Part shown: piece by piece, positions 18,201-26,886 of the stretch
Layout of the letters: every line of letters starts with the position of its first letter
Position numbering within the stretch: position 1 is the stretch's first letter
DNA from: Cryobacterium sp. MP_M3
GTDB taxonomy: Bacteria > Actinomycetota > Actinomycetes > Actinomycetales > Microbacteriaceae
DNA: 64,000 bases
Direction: 5' to 3'
Assembly: GCF_015752155.1 (NCBI RefSeq)
Contig: NZ_JADOVI010000001.1
Span: 186,001 to 250,000, forward strand
Notes under the pieces: model-generated
The model's input: the letters and a program-made list of their open reading frames with translations, nothing else
What the model was told of the DNA's origin: nothing
Databases searched by the model: none
Position numbers and translations under genes: made by a program

Positions 18201-19397
18201 GTGACCGCCTCCGGCCGCCCCACCCCGCTCGTCCACAGCCCCCTCGTGGACTCCGTCTTCGACCTCGACGACCTGCTCGAGGTCGACGAGATCGCCTGGG
18301 CGCGCAAGGCCCGCGCGTTCGCGACCAACCGCATCCTGCCCACCATCGAGCAGGACTTCGAGGACAAGCGATTCCGGGTGGAGCTCGTCGCCGAACTCGG
18401 CGCGGCCGGCTTCCTCGGCATGCACCTGGATGGATACGGCTGTGCCGGCGCCGGCGCGGTGAGCTACGGCCTGGTCTGCCTCGAGCTCGAGTCCGCCGAC
18501 AGCGGCTGGCGCACCTTCGTGTCGGTGCAGGGCTCTCTGGCCATGTCCGCCATCCACAAGTACGGCACCGAAGAGCAGAAGCAGCGCTGGCTGCCCGGGA
18601 TGGCCGCGGGCGAACTCGTCGGCTGCTTCGCTCTCACCGAGCCCACCGGCGGCAGCGACCCGGCGGCGATGAGAACCACGGCCCGCCGGGACGGCGACGA
18701 CTGGGTGCTCGAGGGGTCCAAGCGCTGGATCGGCCTGGCCAGCATCGCCGACGTCGCGGTGGTCTGGGCAGAGACCCCCGAGGGCGTGCGCGGCTTCCTC
18801 GTGCCCACCGGAACCCCGGGGTTCACCGCCACTCCGATCAACAACAAGCTCTCGATGCGCGCCTCGATCCAGTGTGACGTCGAACTCGACGCGGTGCGCC
18901 TGCCGGGGGAGGCGATCCTGCCCGGCGCGCGCGGGCTCTCCGGGCCGTTCGGCTGCCTGAACGAGGCCCGTTTCGGCATCGTCTGGGGAGCGATGGGCGC
19001 CGCCCGCAGCTGCCTCGACGCGGCGATCGGGCGCTCGCAGACCCGCGAGGTGTTCGGCAAGCCGATCGGCGCCACCCAGCTCATCCAGGCCAAACTGGCC
19101 GACATGCTCGTGGAGTACGAGAAGGGAGTGCTGCTCGCCCTGCACCTGGGCCGGCTGAAGGAACGCGGCGCGCTCACCCCCGCCCAGATCAGCGTCGGCA
19201 AGCTCAACAGCGTGCGCGAGGCCATCCTGATCGCCCGCGAGGCCCGCACGATCCTCGGCGGCGACGGCATCACCAGCGAGTTCCCGGTGATGCGGCACAT
19301 GGCGAACCTCGAGTCCGTGCGCACCTACGAGGGCACGGATGAGATCCATCAGCTCGTTCTCGGTCGGGCGCTGACCGGCCTGAACGCGTTTGCCTGA
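18201..19397 (+). CDS. gcdH: Glutaryl-CoA dehydrogenase
   Basis: 398 residues from a GTG. This flavoprotein oxidises and decarboxylates glutaryl-CoA to crotonyl-CoA. Acyl-CoA dehydrogenase signatures CFALTEPTGGSDPAAM and FGKPIGATQLIQAKLADM are present. The catalytic Glu is E377 in TYEGTDEIH, and the surrounding NLESVRTYEGT and ILGGDGITSEF match the GcdH subgroup better than short-chain enzymes. It follows the CoA-transferase by 48 bp and precedes a GntR regulator, a compact glutarate/lysine catabolism module. Confidence 0.9.
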   Translation: MTASGRPTPLVHSPLVDSVFDLDDLLEVDEIAWARKARAFATNRILPTIEQDFEDKRFRVELVAELGAAGFLGMHLDGYGCAGAGAVSYGLVCLELESADSGWRTFVSVQGSLAMSAIHKYGTEEQKQRWLPGMAAGELVGCFALTEPTGGSDPAAMRTTARRDGDDWVLEGSKRWIGLASIADVAVVWAETPEGVRGFLVPTGTPGFTATPINNKLSMRASIQCDVELDAVRLPGEAILPGARGLSGPFGCLNEARFGIVWGAMGAARSCLDAAIGRSQTREVFGKPIGATQLIQAKLADMLVEYEKGVLLALHLGRLKERGALTPAQISVGKLNSVREAILIAREARTILGGDGITSEFPVMRHMANLESVRTYEGTDEIHQLVLGRALTGLNAFA

Positions 19398-19510
19398 CGG
19401 GACGAACGCCGCCGGCAGGTCCTGGCGGGCACTGACCTGGTCAGATCGCCTGACCTTGCCGGATCGCGAGGGTGCCGGTGTCGTGTGTGCCATAGTGAGG
19501 TTCTAGAGCT

Positions 19511-20185
19511 GTGCGACTTGGGGGCGAAGTGGCGGTGACCGGGGGCCAGACCACCTATGCGACCCTGCGCGGACGCATCCTCACCGGTGACCTGCCGGCC
19601 AATGCCACCCTGCGCGAGGCGGCCCTGGCCGAGGAGCTCGGGGTCAGTCGCACTCCAGTGCGCGAGGCGCTGCGCCGGCTCGACGAGGCCGGGCTGGTCG
19701 AATTCGTGCCCAACCGCGGGGCGACCGTCGTCGCCTGGACCGCGGAGGCGCTCCGGGAGACGTACTTCCTCCGGGCGACCCTGGAGAGCCGGGCGGCCGG
19801 CCTCGCGGCGAACCTGATCGGGCAGGCCGACCTCGAGCGGCTCGCGGTGCTGATCGCGCAGATGGACGAGTTCGTGCGGGCGACCGACGACGCCGGCATC
19901 ACCCGGCTCAGCGAGCTCAACGCCGAGTTCCACCACATCGTCGTGGCCGCGTGCCAGAGCACGCAGCTGATCGCGCTCGCGGCATCCGTCACCCGGGTGC
20001 CCATGATGAGCAGCTACTTCCGCCGCGATGGGGCGCGCTTCCGGGCGGTCAGCAACCACCACCACCGTGACATCCTCACCGCCCTGCAGTCCGGCGATAC
20101 GCTCTGGGCCGAGGTCGCGATGCGCTCGCACATCCTCGCGGCCCGGAATTCGGTCGCGCCGACGGTCGCCGACACCGACCGGTAG
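19511..20185 (+). CDS. GntR-family (FCD) regulator of the glutarate genes
   Basis: 224 residues from the GTG at 19511 (a second in-frame GTG at 19532 is possible). The winged HTH is at about residues 14-75 (LREAALAEELGVSRTPVREA), followed by an FCD helical domain with the likely metal-site residues in ELNAEFHHIVVAACQ and HHRDILTAL. It probably represses the CoA-transferase/gcdH genes just upstream. It ends 16 bp from a convergent gene. Confidence 0.88.
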   Translation: MRLGGEVAVTGGQTTYATLRGRILTGDLPANATLREAALAEELGVSRTPVREALRRLDEAGLVEFVPNRGATVVAWTAEALRETYFLRATLESRAAGLAANLIGQADLERLAVLIAQMDEFVRATDDAGITRLSELNAEFHHIVVAACQSTQLIALAASVTRVPMMSSYFRRDGARFRAVSNHHHRDILTALQSGDTLWAEVAMRSHILAARNSVAPTVADTDR

Positions 20186-20200
20186 CCGCGGCCGGCACGG

Positions 20201-20935
20201 TCAGTCCCGGCCGAGCAGCGCCCTGGTCTTCGGATGCTGCGGCGCGGCCAGAATCTCGGCCGTCGAACCCTGCTCCACGATTCGCCCGGCGTCGAGCACG
20301 GCCACCCGTTCGCAGGTCGCTGCGACGATCGAGAAGTCAGCCGAGCCGAAGATGACGGTGCGCCCCCGACGAAGGGCGGCCAGGAACGCTTCGACGGACG
20401 CCCGGTCCTCGGGCCCCCGTTCGCCCGCCGGGTCATCGAGAATGAGCAGTTCCGGATCGTGCGTCGCTTCCCGCGCCGAACCGAGGACCGCGGCGAGGTG
20501 GCCGCCGGCCCGGCGCTCGCCGTGGCGACCGGCGGGGGTGCCCGGCGTCGCGGCGGCCGTCAGTGACCCCAGTTTCGGCCCGTGGGTGCGGCCGAACCAG
20601 CGTCTGGGCCGGCCGACGAGTTCGCGCCCGTCGAACAGGATCGAACCGGAGCAGATCACGGCAGGAGAGGCCAGCATCCCGGCGATCGCAAGGGCGAGTT
20701 CGGAGCGACCGGACTCGGCGTCGCCGACCAGGCCGAGCGTCTCGCCGCGGCTGACCGACAGGGAGAACCCCTCGTCCGGCCACGGGTTACCGCCGCCGGT
20801 CAGCGAGAGCCGCAGGCCGCGCACGTCGAGCAGCGCCGAGGAGCGGAAGGCAGGGGAGGGAATCGGATCGTCTCCCGGCCGCCCGGTCTCGTGCGGCGCG
20901 TTCGATGTCCCCCATGCGGGCAGCAGCGCGTTCAC
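20201..20935 (-). CDS. Degenerate peptide-transporter-type ABC ATPase homologue (probably inactive)
   Basis: 244 residues from the GTG at 20935, which has AAGGAG 6 nt upstream. The order of elements follows OppD/DppD ATPases, ending IVEQGSTAEILAAPQHPKTRALLG, but each catalytic motif is altered. Walker A reads GDAESGRSE, with Lys replaced by Arg. The LSGGQ signature is replaced by HGERRAGG. Walker B reads LLILDDP, with the catalytic Glu changed to Asp. The H-loop TH is lost (FGSADF). No permease or binding-protein gene is adjacent. The frame is intact with a plausible ribosome-binding site, so it is either a pseudo-ATPase or a gene in slow decay. Confidence 0.65.
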   Translation of the reverse strand: MNALLPAWGTSNAPHETGRPGDDPIPSPAFRSSALLDVRGLRLSLTGGGNPWPDEGFSLSVSRGETLGLVGDAESGRSELALAIAGMLASPAVICSGSILFDGRELVGRPRRWFGRTHGPKLGSLTAAATPGTPAGRHGERRAGGHLAAVLGSAREATHDPELLILDDPAGERGPEDRASVEAFLAALRRGRTVIFGSADFSIVAATCERVAVLDAGRIVEQGSTAEILAAPQHPKTRALLGRD

Positions 20936-21189
20936 GGCGGCTCCTTCGGGTCGGACTGCGAAAAGTGTGCGGATCGGGCGTTCGAGGTCGTCGTGCGGGT
21001 GACCGACGGTCGCGCACGATGAGGAAGAACAAGTTCGGGTGGCTTCACTGTATGCAATCGCCGCGCCCGGTGGGGCCGAACGGCCCGGATTCCCGGCGTT
21101 TGGAACCCGAACTGGGGGAACGATTGTATGCCGCCCCGTCGAAATTTCCGTGAAACATTGCGGCAACACGGTGCCGCTACGCTCCCATC

Positions 21190-22863
21190 ATGGTTGACCT
21201 GTTCACGGGCTACGGCGCTACCGCGGCACTTCGGGCGAAACGAGGCGCCCCCAGCGCCTGGGACGAGATGTTCCCCGATCTCTCCTCGCTCACACCCCTC
21301 GAAGCCCGCGCGGCGTACAAGGACGTCTTCACCGCGCTGGCCCGGATGACCCAGGAGGAACTCCGGGGGCGAACGGATGCCCTCGCCTCGTCCTATCTCG
21401 CCCAGGGGGTGACCTTCGACTTCGCGGGCGAGGAACGCCCGTTCCCGCTCGACGCCGTGCCACGGGTGATCGAACAACAGGAATGGGTCACCGTGGAGGC
21501 CGGCATCAAACAGCGCGTCCTCGCGCTCGAGGCCTTCCTGGCCGACATCTACGGCCAGCAGGCCGCGGTGCACGACGGAGTGATCCCGGCCGCGCTGATC
21601 AGCTCCTCGAGCCACTTCCACCGCCAGGCGGCCGGAATCGTCCCGGCGAACAACGTGCGCATCCAGGTCTCCGGGATCGACCTGATCCGCGACGAGAAGG
21701 GTGCCTGGCGGGTGCTCGAGGACAACGTGCGGGTTCCCAGCGGCGTCAGCTACGTCATCTCCAACCGGCGGGTGATGGCCCAGACCCTGCCGGAGCTGTT
21801 CGTCTCGATGCGGGTGCGGCCGGTCGGGGATTACCCGAACAAGCTGCTCCAGGCCCTCCGCGCCTCCGCCCCGGCCGGGGTCGACGACCCCAACGTCGTG
21901 GTGCTCACCCCGGGGGTGTTCAACTCGGCCTACTTCGAGCACACCCTGCTGGCCCGCCTGATGGGGGTCGAACTCGTGGAAGGCCGGGACCTGTTCTGCT
22001 CGGGTGGCCGGGTCTGGATGCGCACCACGGCCGGCCCGACCCGGGTCGACGTGATCTACCGCCGGGTCGACGACGAGTTCCTCGACCCGCTGCAGTTCCG
22101 CGCCGATTCCCAGCTGGGGTCGCCCGGCATCCTGATGGCGGCCCGGCTGGGCAATGTGACCATCGCCAACGCGGTGGGCAACGGTGTCGCCGACGACAAG
22201 CTCGTCTACACCTACCTTCCCGACCTGATCAGGTACTACCTCGGTGAGGAGGCGATCATTCCCAATGTCGACACCTGGCGGCTGGAGGACCCGCTCGCCC
22301 TCGAAGAGGTGCTCGACAGGCTCGACGAGCTCGTGGTCAAACCCGTGGACGGGTCGGGCGGGAAGGGGCTCGTGGTGGGGCCGGCGGCATCCGCGGCCGA
22401 ACTGGAGACCCTCCGGAAGCAATTGATCCAGGACCCCCGCGGCTGGATAGCCCAGCCGGTCGTGCAGCTCTCGACCATTCCCACCCTCGTCGACGAGGGC
22501 TTGCGCCCACGCCACGCCGACCTTCGCCCGTTCGCCGTGCATGACGGCACCGACGTCTGGGTGCTGCCCGGTGGCCTCACCCGGGTGGCGCTGCCGGAGG
22601 GCGAACTCGTCGTCAATTCCAGCCAGGGCGGCGGGTCGAAGGACACCTGGGTGATCGGGTCGGAGCCGGACTTCTTCGCCGAATCGGCCGCCGGCTCGGT
22701 GCAGGGCCTCGTCGCGAACCAGGCGGCGAACGTGCGCTCCGCCGGCGTGGTGCACGCGGTCGACCACTCGCCGCAGGACAAACCGTTCAACGACAACGAG
22801 CAACAGCAACAGCAACAGGCGTGCGCGCGCCCTGTCGGGGAGAGGAAGGTCCAGGAATGTTGA
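21190..22863 (+). CDS. Circularly permuted ATP-grasp protein of the alpha-E/transglutaminase system
   Basis: 557 residues. It matches the circularly permuted ATP-grasp family (formerly DUF404/DUF407): GVTFDFAGEERPFPLDAVPR, RVLEDNVRVPSGVSYVISNR, VVVLTPGVFNSAYFEH, the ATP-binding KPVDGSGGKGLVVGP, and the terminal QGGGSKDTWV. ATP-grasp enzymes join a carboxylate to an amine; a peptide-ligase role has been proposed for this operon type, but no substrate is known. After about residue 525 the chain becomes a polar tail with six Gln encoded by three CAACAG repeats (22801-22818). Its end overlaps the alpha-E gene by 7 bp. Confidence 0.88.
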   Translation: MVDLFTGYGATAALRAKRGAPSAWDEMFPDLSSLTPLEARAAYKDVFTALARMTQEELRGRTDALASSYLAQGVTFDFAGEERPFPLDAVPRVIEQQEWVTVEAGIKQRVLALEAFLADIYGQQAAVHDGVIPAALISSSSHFHRQAAGIVPANNVRIQVSGIDLIRDEKGAWRVLEDNVRVPSGVSYVISNRRVMAQTLPELFVSMRVRPVGDYPNKLLQALRASAPAGVDDPNVVVLTPGVFNSAYFEHTLLARLMGVELVEGRDLFCSGGRVWMRTTAGPTRVDVIYRRVDDEFLDPLQFRADSQLGSPGILMAARLGNVTIANAVGNGVADDKLVYTYLPDLIRYYLGEEAIIPNVDTWRLEDPLALEEVLDRLDELVVKPVDGSGGKGLVVGPAASAAELETLRKQLIQDPRGWIAQPVVQLSTIPTLVDEGLRPRHADLRPFAVHDGTDVWVLPGGLTRVALPEGELVVNSSQGGGSKDTWVIGSEPDFFAESAAGSVQGLVANQAANVRSAGVVHAVDHSPQDKPFNDNEQQQQQQACARPVGERKVQEC

Positions 22864-23786
22864 GCCGCATCGCTGAAAGCCTGTTCTGGATCGGACGTTA
22901 TATCGAGCGAAGCGACGGTACGGCCCGGATCCTGGATGTGCACCTGCAGCTACTGCTCGAAGACCCGTGGATCGAGGAGAGCATCGCCTGCCAGTCCCTG
23001 CTGCACCTGATGGGCAGCGACGTTCCGCCCGACCGGCTGCTCACCCGCAAGGACGTGCTCGCGACGCTCGCCGTCGACCGCGCGCATCCGGCCTCGATCG
23101 CCTACTCGGTCAAGGCGGCCAGGGAGAACGCGCGGCGGGCCAGGGAGATCGTGCCCACCGAGCTGTGGGAGTGCCTGAACACGACGAGCGCCCGGATGCC
23201 GCGCAAGGTGGCGAGCGAGAAGACCCACGACTTCTTCGGCTGGGTGCGCGAACGCGCCGCGCTCGCCGTGGGAATCGTGGAGTCCGGGGTCAGCCGCGAC
23301 GAGGCCTGGCACTTCTTCAACCTCGGCCGCAGCCTCGAACAGGCGGACATGACCGCTCGGCTGCTGGCGACCCGGTCGCTGACCGAGACCAGCGGGCCGT
23401 CCTGGACGACGATCCTGCGGTCCTGCGGCGCCTACGAATCGTACCTGCGCACGTACCGGGGCGTGCCGTCGGCGCGGAACGCGGCGGAGTTCCTGCTGCT
23501 GGACCGGTTGTTCCCGCGGTCGATCGTGTTCTCCGTGTCCCGGGCTGAGCAGTGCCTGCGCGAGATGGAGCCTCGCACGGACCGGGTCGGCGTGTCCGAC
23601 CAGGCGCAGCGGGTGCTGGGGCAGATCCGCAGCCAGCTCGAATACCGGCCGATCATGGACATCCTGAATGATCTGCCGCACCAGATGGACATCGTGCAGG
23701 AGGCCACCAGTACGGCCTCGGAGGCCATCGGCGAGCGGTACTTCCCGACCAGCACCGTTCCGACCTGGACGGGGGAGGTCTCATGA
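22857..23786 (+). CDS. Alpha-E domain protein (DUF403)
   Basis: 309 residues, predicted almost entirely helical. The start MLSRIAESLFWIGRYIERS is the hallmark of the alpha-E family, and LWECLNTTSARMP and FNLGRSLEQADMTARLL are further conserved blocks. It nearly always accompanies the permuted ATP-grasp and a transglutaminase-like protein, and probably forms a complex with them. Its biochemical role is unknown. It overlaps both neighbours (7 bp before, 4 bp after), which supports tight co-translation. Confidence 0.9.
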   Translation: MLSRIAESLFWIGRYIERSDGTARILDVHLQLLLEDPWIEESIACQSLLHLMGSDVPPDRLLTRKDVLATLAVDRAHPASIAYSVKAARENARRAREIVPTELWECLNTTSARMPRKVASEKTHDFFGWVRERAALAVGIVESGVSRDEAWHFFNLGRSLEQADMTARLLATRSLTETSGPSWTTILRSCGAYESYLRTYRGVPSARNAAEFLLLDRLFPRSIVFSVSRAEQCLREMEPRTDRVGVSDQAQRVLGQIRSQLEYRPIMDILNDLPHQMDIVQEATSTASEAIGERYFPTSTVPTWTGEVS

Positions 23787-24628
23787 ACCGGCTCCGGATC
23801 CGGCACCGCACCGGCTACCGCTACCAGGGTGAGGTGGCCGCCTCCTACAACGAGGCCCGGATGCTGCCGGTCAGCTCCCCTGAGCAGCTGGTCTTGTACT
23901 CCAACCTCGAGATCTCGCCGGTGTCGAGCAACCACCACTACGTCGACTACTGGGGCACCCAGGTGTCCTCGTTCGAGGTGCTCACCCCGCACGCCGAGCT
24001 CACCCTCACCGCCACCAGCCTGGTCGAGGTGCGTCCGCTCACCCACCTGGCCCATCCGATGGGCTGGGCCGAACTGGCCGCGATCGCCGTGCGAAGCACC
24101 GCGACCGTGGAGCACTCCCGGCAGACCCGGCTCACCGAGCCGCCAGACGACGTGCAGGACCTGGCCGCGGAGATCGTCTCCCGGCACGAGAGCCCGTGCG
24201 ACGCGGCGCTGGAGATCTGCACGGCGATCGGCGACCGGATGCAGTACGTGCAGGGCGTGACGGGCGTCCACTCCACCGCAGCGGAGGCGTGGAGCGACAA
24301 GCGCGGGGTGTGCCAGGACATCACGCACATCGCGCTCGGGGCGCTTCGCTCGGTCGGCATCCCCGCCCGTTATGTCTCCGGTTACCTGCACCCCAAGCCG
24401 GATGCCGGGATCGGCGAGACCGTCATCGGCGAATCCCACGCCTGGGTCGAATGGTTCTGCGGCGACTGGCGCGGCTTCGACCCGACCAACTCGATCGGGA
24501 TCGGCGACCGCCACGTCTCGGTCGGCCGCGGCCGCGACTACAACGACGTGCCGCCGCTGCGCGGAGTGTTCGCCGGGCCGTTCGGCTCCGAGCTCTTCGT
24601 GCGGGTGGAGATCACCCGGGAGGCCTGA
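23783..24628 (+). CDS. Transglutaminase-like cysteine peptidase/amidase (alpha-E operon)
   Basis: 281 residues. An N-terminal beta-rich bacterial transglutaminase-like domain (1-85) precedes the core with the catalytic triad C177 (SDKRGVCQDITH), H219 (GESHAWVEWF) and D233 (GFDPTNS). It has no signal peptide, so it acts in the cytoplasm. The family could hydrolyse or transfer amide bonds, plausibly on the product of the ATP-grasp partner. The ATG overlaps the alpha-E stop by 4 bp. Confidence 0.9.
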   Translation: MNRLRIRHRTGYRYQGEVAASYNEARMLPVSSPEQLVLYSNLEISPVSSNHHYVDYWGTQVSSFEVLTPHAELTLTATSLVEVRPLTHLAHPMGWAELAAIAVRSTATVEHSRQTRLTEPPDDVQDLAAEIVSRHESPCDAALEICTAIGDRMQYVQGVTGVHSTAAEAWSDKRGVCQDITHIALGALRSVGIPARYVSGYLHPKPDAGIGETVIGESHAWVEWFCGDWRGFDPTNSIGIGDRHVSVGRGRDYNDVPPLRGVFAGPFGSELFVRVEITREA

Positions 24629-24642
24629 GTCCACCCCGCCCC

Positions 24643-24739
24643 GTGCCCAATTCAGGAGATCCGGGCCGGCCACGCGCATCCGCCGCACTGGTCTGCGGGA
24701 TGCTGCCGGCGCGGCCGCGAGTCTTCCTGAATTCGGCAC
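24643..24739. repeat. GAATTC-ended inverted-repeat element, copy A
   Basis: The left arm GTGCCCAATTCAGGA (24643-24657) is complementary at 14 of 15 positions to the right arm (24725-24739). The region between is GC-rich with no ORF. Measured between the outer edges of the 11-bp shared end (CCGAATTCAGG type) it is 91 bp, against exactly 80 bp for copies B, C and D. It lies between the convergent ends of the transglutaminase gene and a broken transporter gene. Confidence 0.75.
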
Positions 24740-24748
24740 AGGACGCTG

Positions 24749-25076
24749 TCAGACCCGGGCGGGTTCCCGGCCGGGCTCGCGGTCGAGCTCGGGGCCGGCA
24801 TCCGGGTTGCCGCCGGTGTCGGGAGCCGCGGGGCGGGCGACGGATGCCTGGCGGCGCGCACCGCGGGCCGCCGCGAGCATCACCGCGAGCCCGAGCACCG
24901 TGACGCCGGCGCCGGCCCAGATCGGCGAGGTGTAACCGAGCCCGACCGTGATGGTCAGCCCGCCGAGCCAGGCGCCGAGCGCGTTGCCGAGGTTGAACGC
25001 GGCGATGTTGGCGCCCGAGGCCAGGGTCGAGGTCGCGCTGGCGTGGCTGAGGACCCGCATCTGCAGGCCCGGCACG
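24749..25076 (-). pseudogene. 3' remnant of an MFS (DHA1) exporter
   Basis: Only the last 110 or so residues of a transporter remain: PGLQMRVLSHASATSTLASG, then IAAFNLGNALGAWLGGLTI and a final membrane span, with a polar tail. These are the last two or three spans of a Cmx/AraJ-like drug exporter. Going upstream the similarity stops near 25076, where the sequence runs into the 3' end of a MarR gene on the other strand. No start or N-terminal 10 spans exist, so it is a truncated pseudogene. Confidence 0.8.
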
Positions 25077-25243
25077 GCATCTACACGGAACTCACCGAGG
25101 CCGGCCGGGAGCTTCTGGCCGCCGCCCGGCCGCTGCACGACGAGACCCTGGCCCGCGCCCTCGCCGCTGCCGAAAGGAAGCCGGAACTGGCGCCGCTCAT
25201 CGACGCCCTGCACCGCCTGCCCGAACCCGCGCCCGCCGCCTGA
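25066..25243 (+). pseudogene. 3' remnant of a MarR-family regulator
   Basis: The segment GIYTELTEAGRELLAAARPL continuing to a Leu-rich end is the wing strand and last two helices of a MarR-type regulator. The recognition helix and N-terminus are missing. It can be extended back to a GTG at 25043, but those residues are antisense to the transporter remnant. It meets that remnant at about 25066-25080, sharing CCCGGCAC at the join, and ends 11 bp from the ramB stop. Confidence 0.8.
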
Positions 25244-25253
25244 CCCGCCAGGG

Positions 25254-26744
25254 TCAGTGCGTGGGGGAGTGAGACTCGAGGAACTGGTACACCTCGGTTT
25301 GGTCGACGCCCGGGAAGGTGCCGGTGGGCAGCGCGGCGAGGAGGCTCGTCGGGGTGCGTGCGGCCGGCCATGACTGGCCGGCCCAGCGGGTGGCCAGGTC
25401 GTCGGGGGCCCGGCGGCAGCATGACTCGTCGGGGCAGAGGGACACGGCGCGATTGGTGGTCTCGCGGCCGCGGAACCACTTCACGTGCTCGAACGGCACC
25501 CCCACGCTCACCGAGTACTCGCCCTCCTTCGCCTTCTCGATCCGCGAGGTGCACCAGAAGGTGCCGCTCGGGGTGTCGGTGTACTGGTACCAGGGGCTGA
25601 ACCGGTCGGGCACGTCGAACACGGTCCGTGCGGTCCAGCTTCGGCAGACGGTCGTGCCCTCGACAGCGCCCAGGGCGTCGCTCGGAAAGCGCACCGAGTC
25701 GTTCTCGTAGGCCTTGATGATCGTGCCGGACTCGTGCACCTTCATGAAGTGCACGGGGATGCCCAGTCGCGCCGTGGCGAGGTTCGTGAACCGGTGCGCC
25801 GCCGTCTCGTAGGACACGGAGAAGGCGTCGCGCAGATCCTCCATCGAGATGCGCCGCAGGTTCTTCGCCTCGGTCAGCAGCCGCACGGTGTCCTTCTCGG
25901 GCAGCAGGATGGCCGCGGTCAGGTAGTTCGTCTCCACACGTTGGCGGAGAAAATCCGCGTAGTTTCCGGGTTCGTCGTGGCCGCAGAGCAGGCTCGCGAA
26001 CGCCTGCAGGATGGGGGTGCGTGAGTCCCGCGAGGCAGACTGGGCGGTCGGCAGGTAGATCCGGCCGTTCCGCTTGTCGGTGACCGACCTGGTCGAATGC
26101 GGCAGGTCGCCGACGTAGTGCAGCGAGTAGCCGAGGTGGGTGGCCATGTCGGCGACCACCTGGTGCGACACGGGCCCGCCGGAATGGCCGACCGCGGTGA
26201 GCAGCTCGAGCGCCTGTTCCTCGAGCTCCGGGAAGTAGTTGTCCCTCGCGCGCATCGTCGCCCGCAGTTGCGCATTGGCCCGCCGGGCCTCCTCGGGGGT
26301 GGCGGCCCGCTCGCGATGCAGCCGTTCGATCTCATGGTGCAGGGTGAGGATCGTCTGCAGCGTCTCGTCACTGGTGGCCCGGCTGACCCGGATTTTCGCA
26401 AGACCGAGCGCCGTGAAGACCGGGCCGCGCTGGGCGCGTTCCACGGCGATCTCCAGCGCGGCCCGCTCGGAGGGAGCCTCCGGCTTCAGTAGATCGTCGA
26501 CCGTGGTGCCGAGGGCGGTGGCGATCGTGCGCAGCATCGACAGGCGGGGCTCGCGGTTGCCGTTCTCGATCATCGAGACCTGCGACGGTGCCCGGTCGAT
26601 GGCCGTGGCGAGGCTGTCGAGGGTCATCCTCCTGGTCGTGCGCAGTTCACGGATGCGCCGCCCAAGCGTGAGCGCGTCAAGCCCGTGCTCGGCCGGCGGG
26701 GGAGCGGAGAGGGCGGAACGGAGGAGCGGATCGGCGTTGACCAT
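25254..26744 (-). CDS. ramB: RamB-type acetate/glyoxylate-shunt regulator (XRE HTH + IrrE/ImmA-like domain)
   Basis: 496 residues. An XRE helix-turn-helix (about 26-85: LGRRIRELRTTRRMTLDSLA, SMIENGNREPRLSML) is followed by a long central ImmA/IrrE-like region and a Cys-containing C-terminal domain (CPDESCCRRAPDDLA). This is the architecture of RamB, a regulator of acetate metabolism in Corynebacterium and Mycobacterium. The central region lacks a HExxH zinc-protease motif, so it is more likely a sensor than a protease. It is divergent from aceB across 142 bp, as expected for its main target. Confidence 0.9.
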   Translation of the reverse strand: MVNADPLLRSALSAPPPAEHGLDALTLGRRIRELRTTRRMTLDSLATAIDRAPSQVSMIENGNREPRLSMLRTIATALGTTVDDLLKPEAPSERAALEIAVERAQRGPVFTALGLAKIRVSRATSDETLQTILTLHHEIERLHRERAATPEEARRANAQLRATMRARDNYFPELEEQALELLTAVGHSGGPVSHQVVADMATHLGYSLHYVGDLPHSTRSVTDKRNGRIYLPTAQSASRDSRTPILQAFASLLCGHDEPGNYADFLRQRVETNYLTAAILLPEKDTVRLLTEAKNLRRISMEDLRDAFSVSYETAAHRFTNLATARLGIPVHFMKVHESGTIIKAYENDSVRFPSDALGAVEGTTVCRSWTARTVFDVPDRFSPWYQYTDTPSGTFWCTSRIEKAKEGEYSVSVGVPFEHVKWFRGRETTNRAVSLCPDESCCRRAPDDLATRWAGQSWPAARTPTSLLAALPTGTFPGVDQTEVYQFLESHSPTH

Positions 26745-26763
26745 GCCTCATCGTCACACGGAG

Positions 26764-26801
26764 CAGAAGTTCACGCAAGCAGAAGAACTGATCTTCTTCT
26801 G
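26764..26801. promoter_or_regulatory. Operator candidates between ramB and aceB
   Basis: A perfect inverted repeat CAGAAGAA-CTGATC-TTCTTCTG spans 26780-26801 (8-bp arms, 6-nt spacer). Just before it, AGAAGTTCACGCAAG (26765-26779) resembles the A/T-rich RamB motif with its AAGTTTGCAA-like core, from memory of corynebacterial sites. The pair is about 85-120 bp upstream of the aceB ATG and 20-57 bp from the ramB start. Confidence 0.5.
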
Positions 26802-26886
26802 TTGTCTGGAACGGCCTGCGGGGTGGCCGGGCAGCGCAGAGTTGGTGCACAGGCAAGCAAGGACGCTCACCGAAGGAGACCAGATC

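Noticed and set aside
21150..21189. GTGAAAC/GCAACAC pair before the ATP-grasp gene as a GlnR-type nitrogen-control site
   Set aside because: Only a loose match to the expected half-sites and spacing; no nitrogen-related gene nearby.
25254..26744. ramB product as an active IrrE-type metalloprotease
   Set aside because: The HExxH zinc motif is not present in the corresponding region, so only the fold-level relation is kept.
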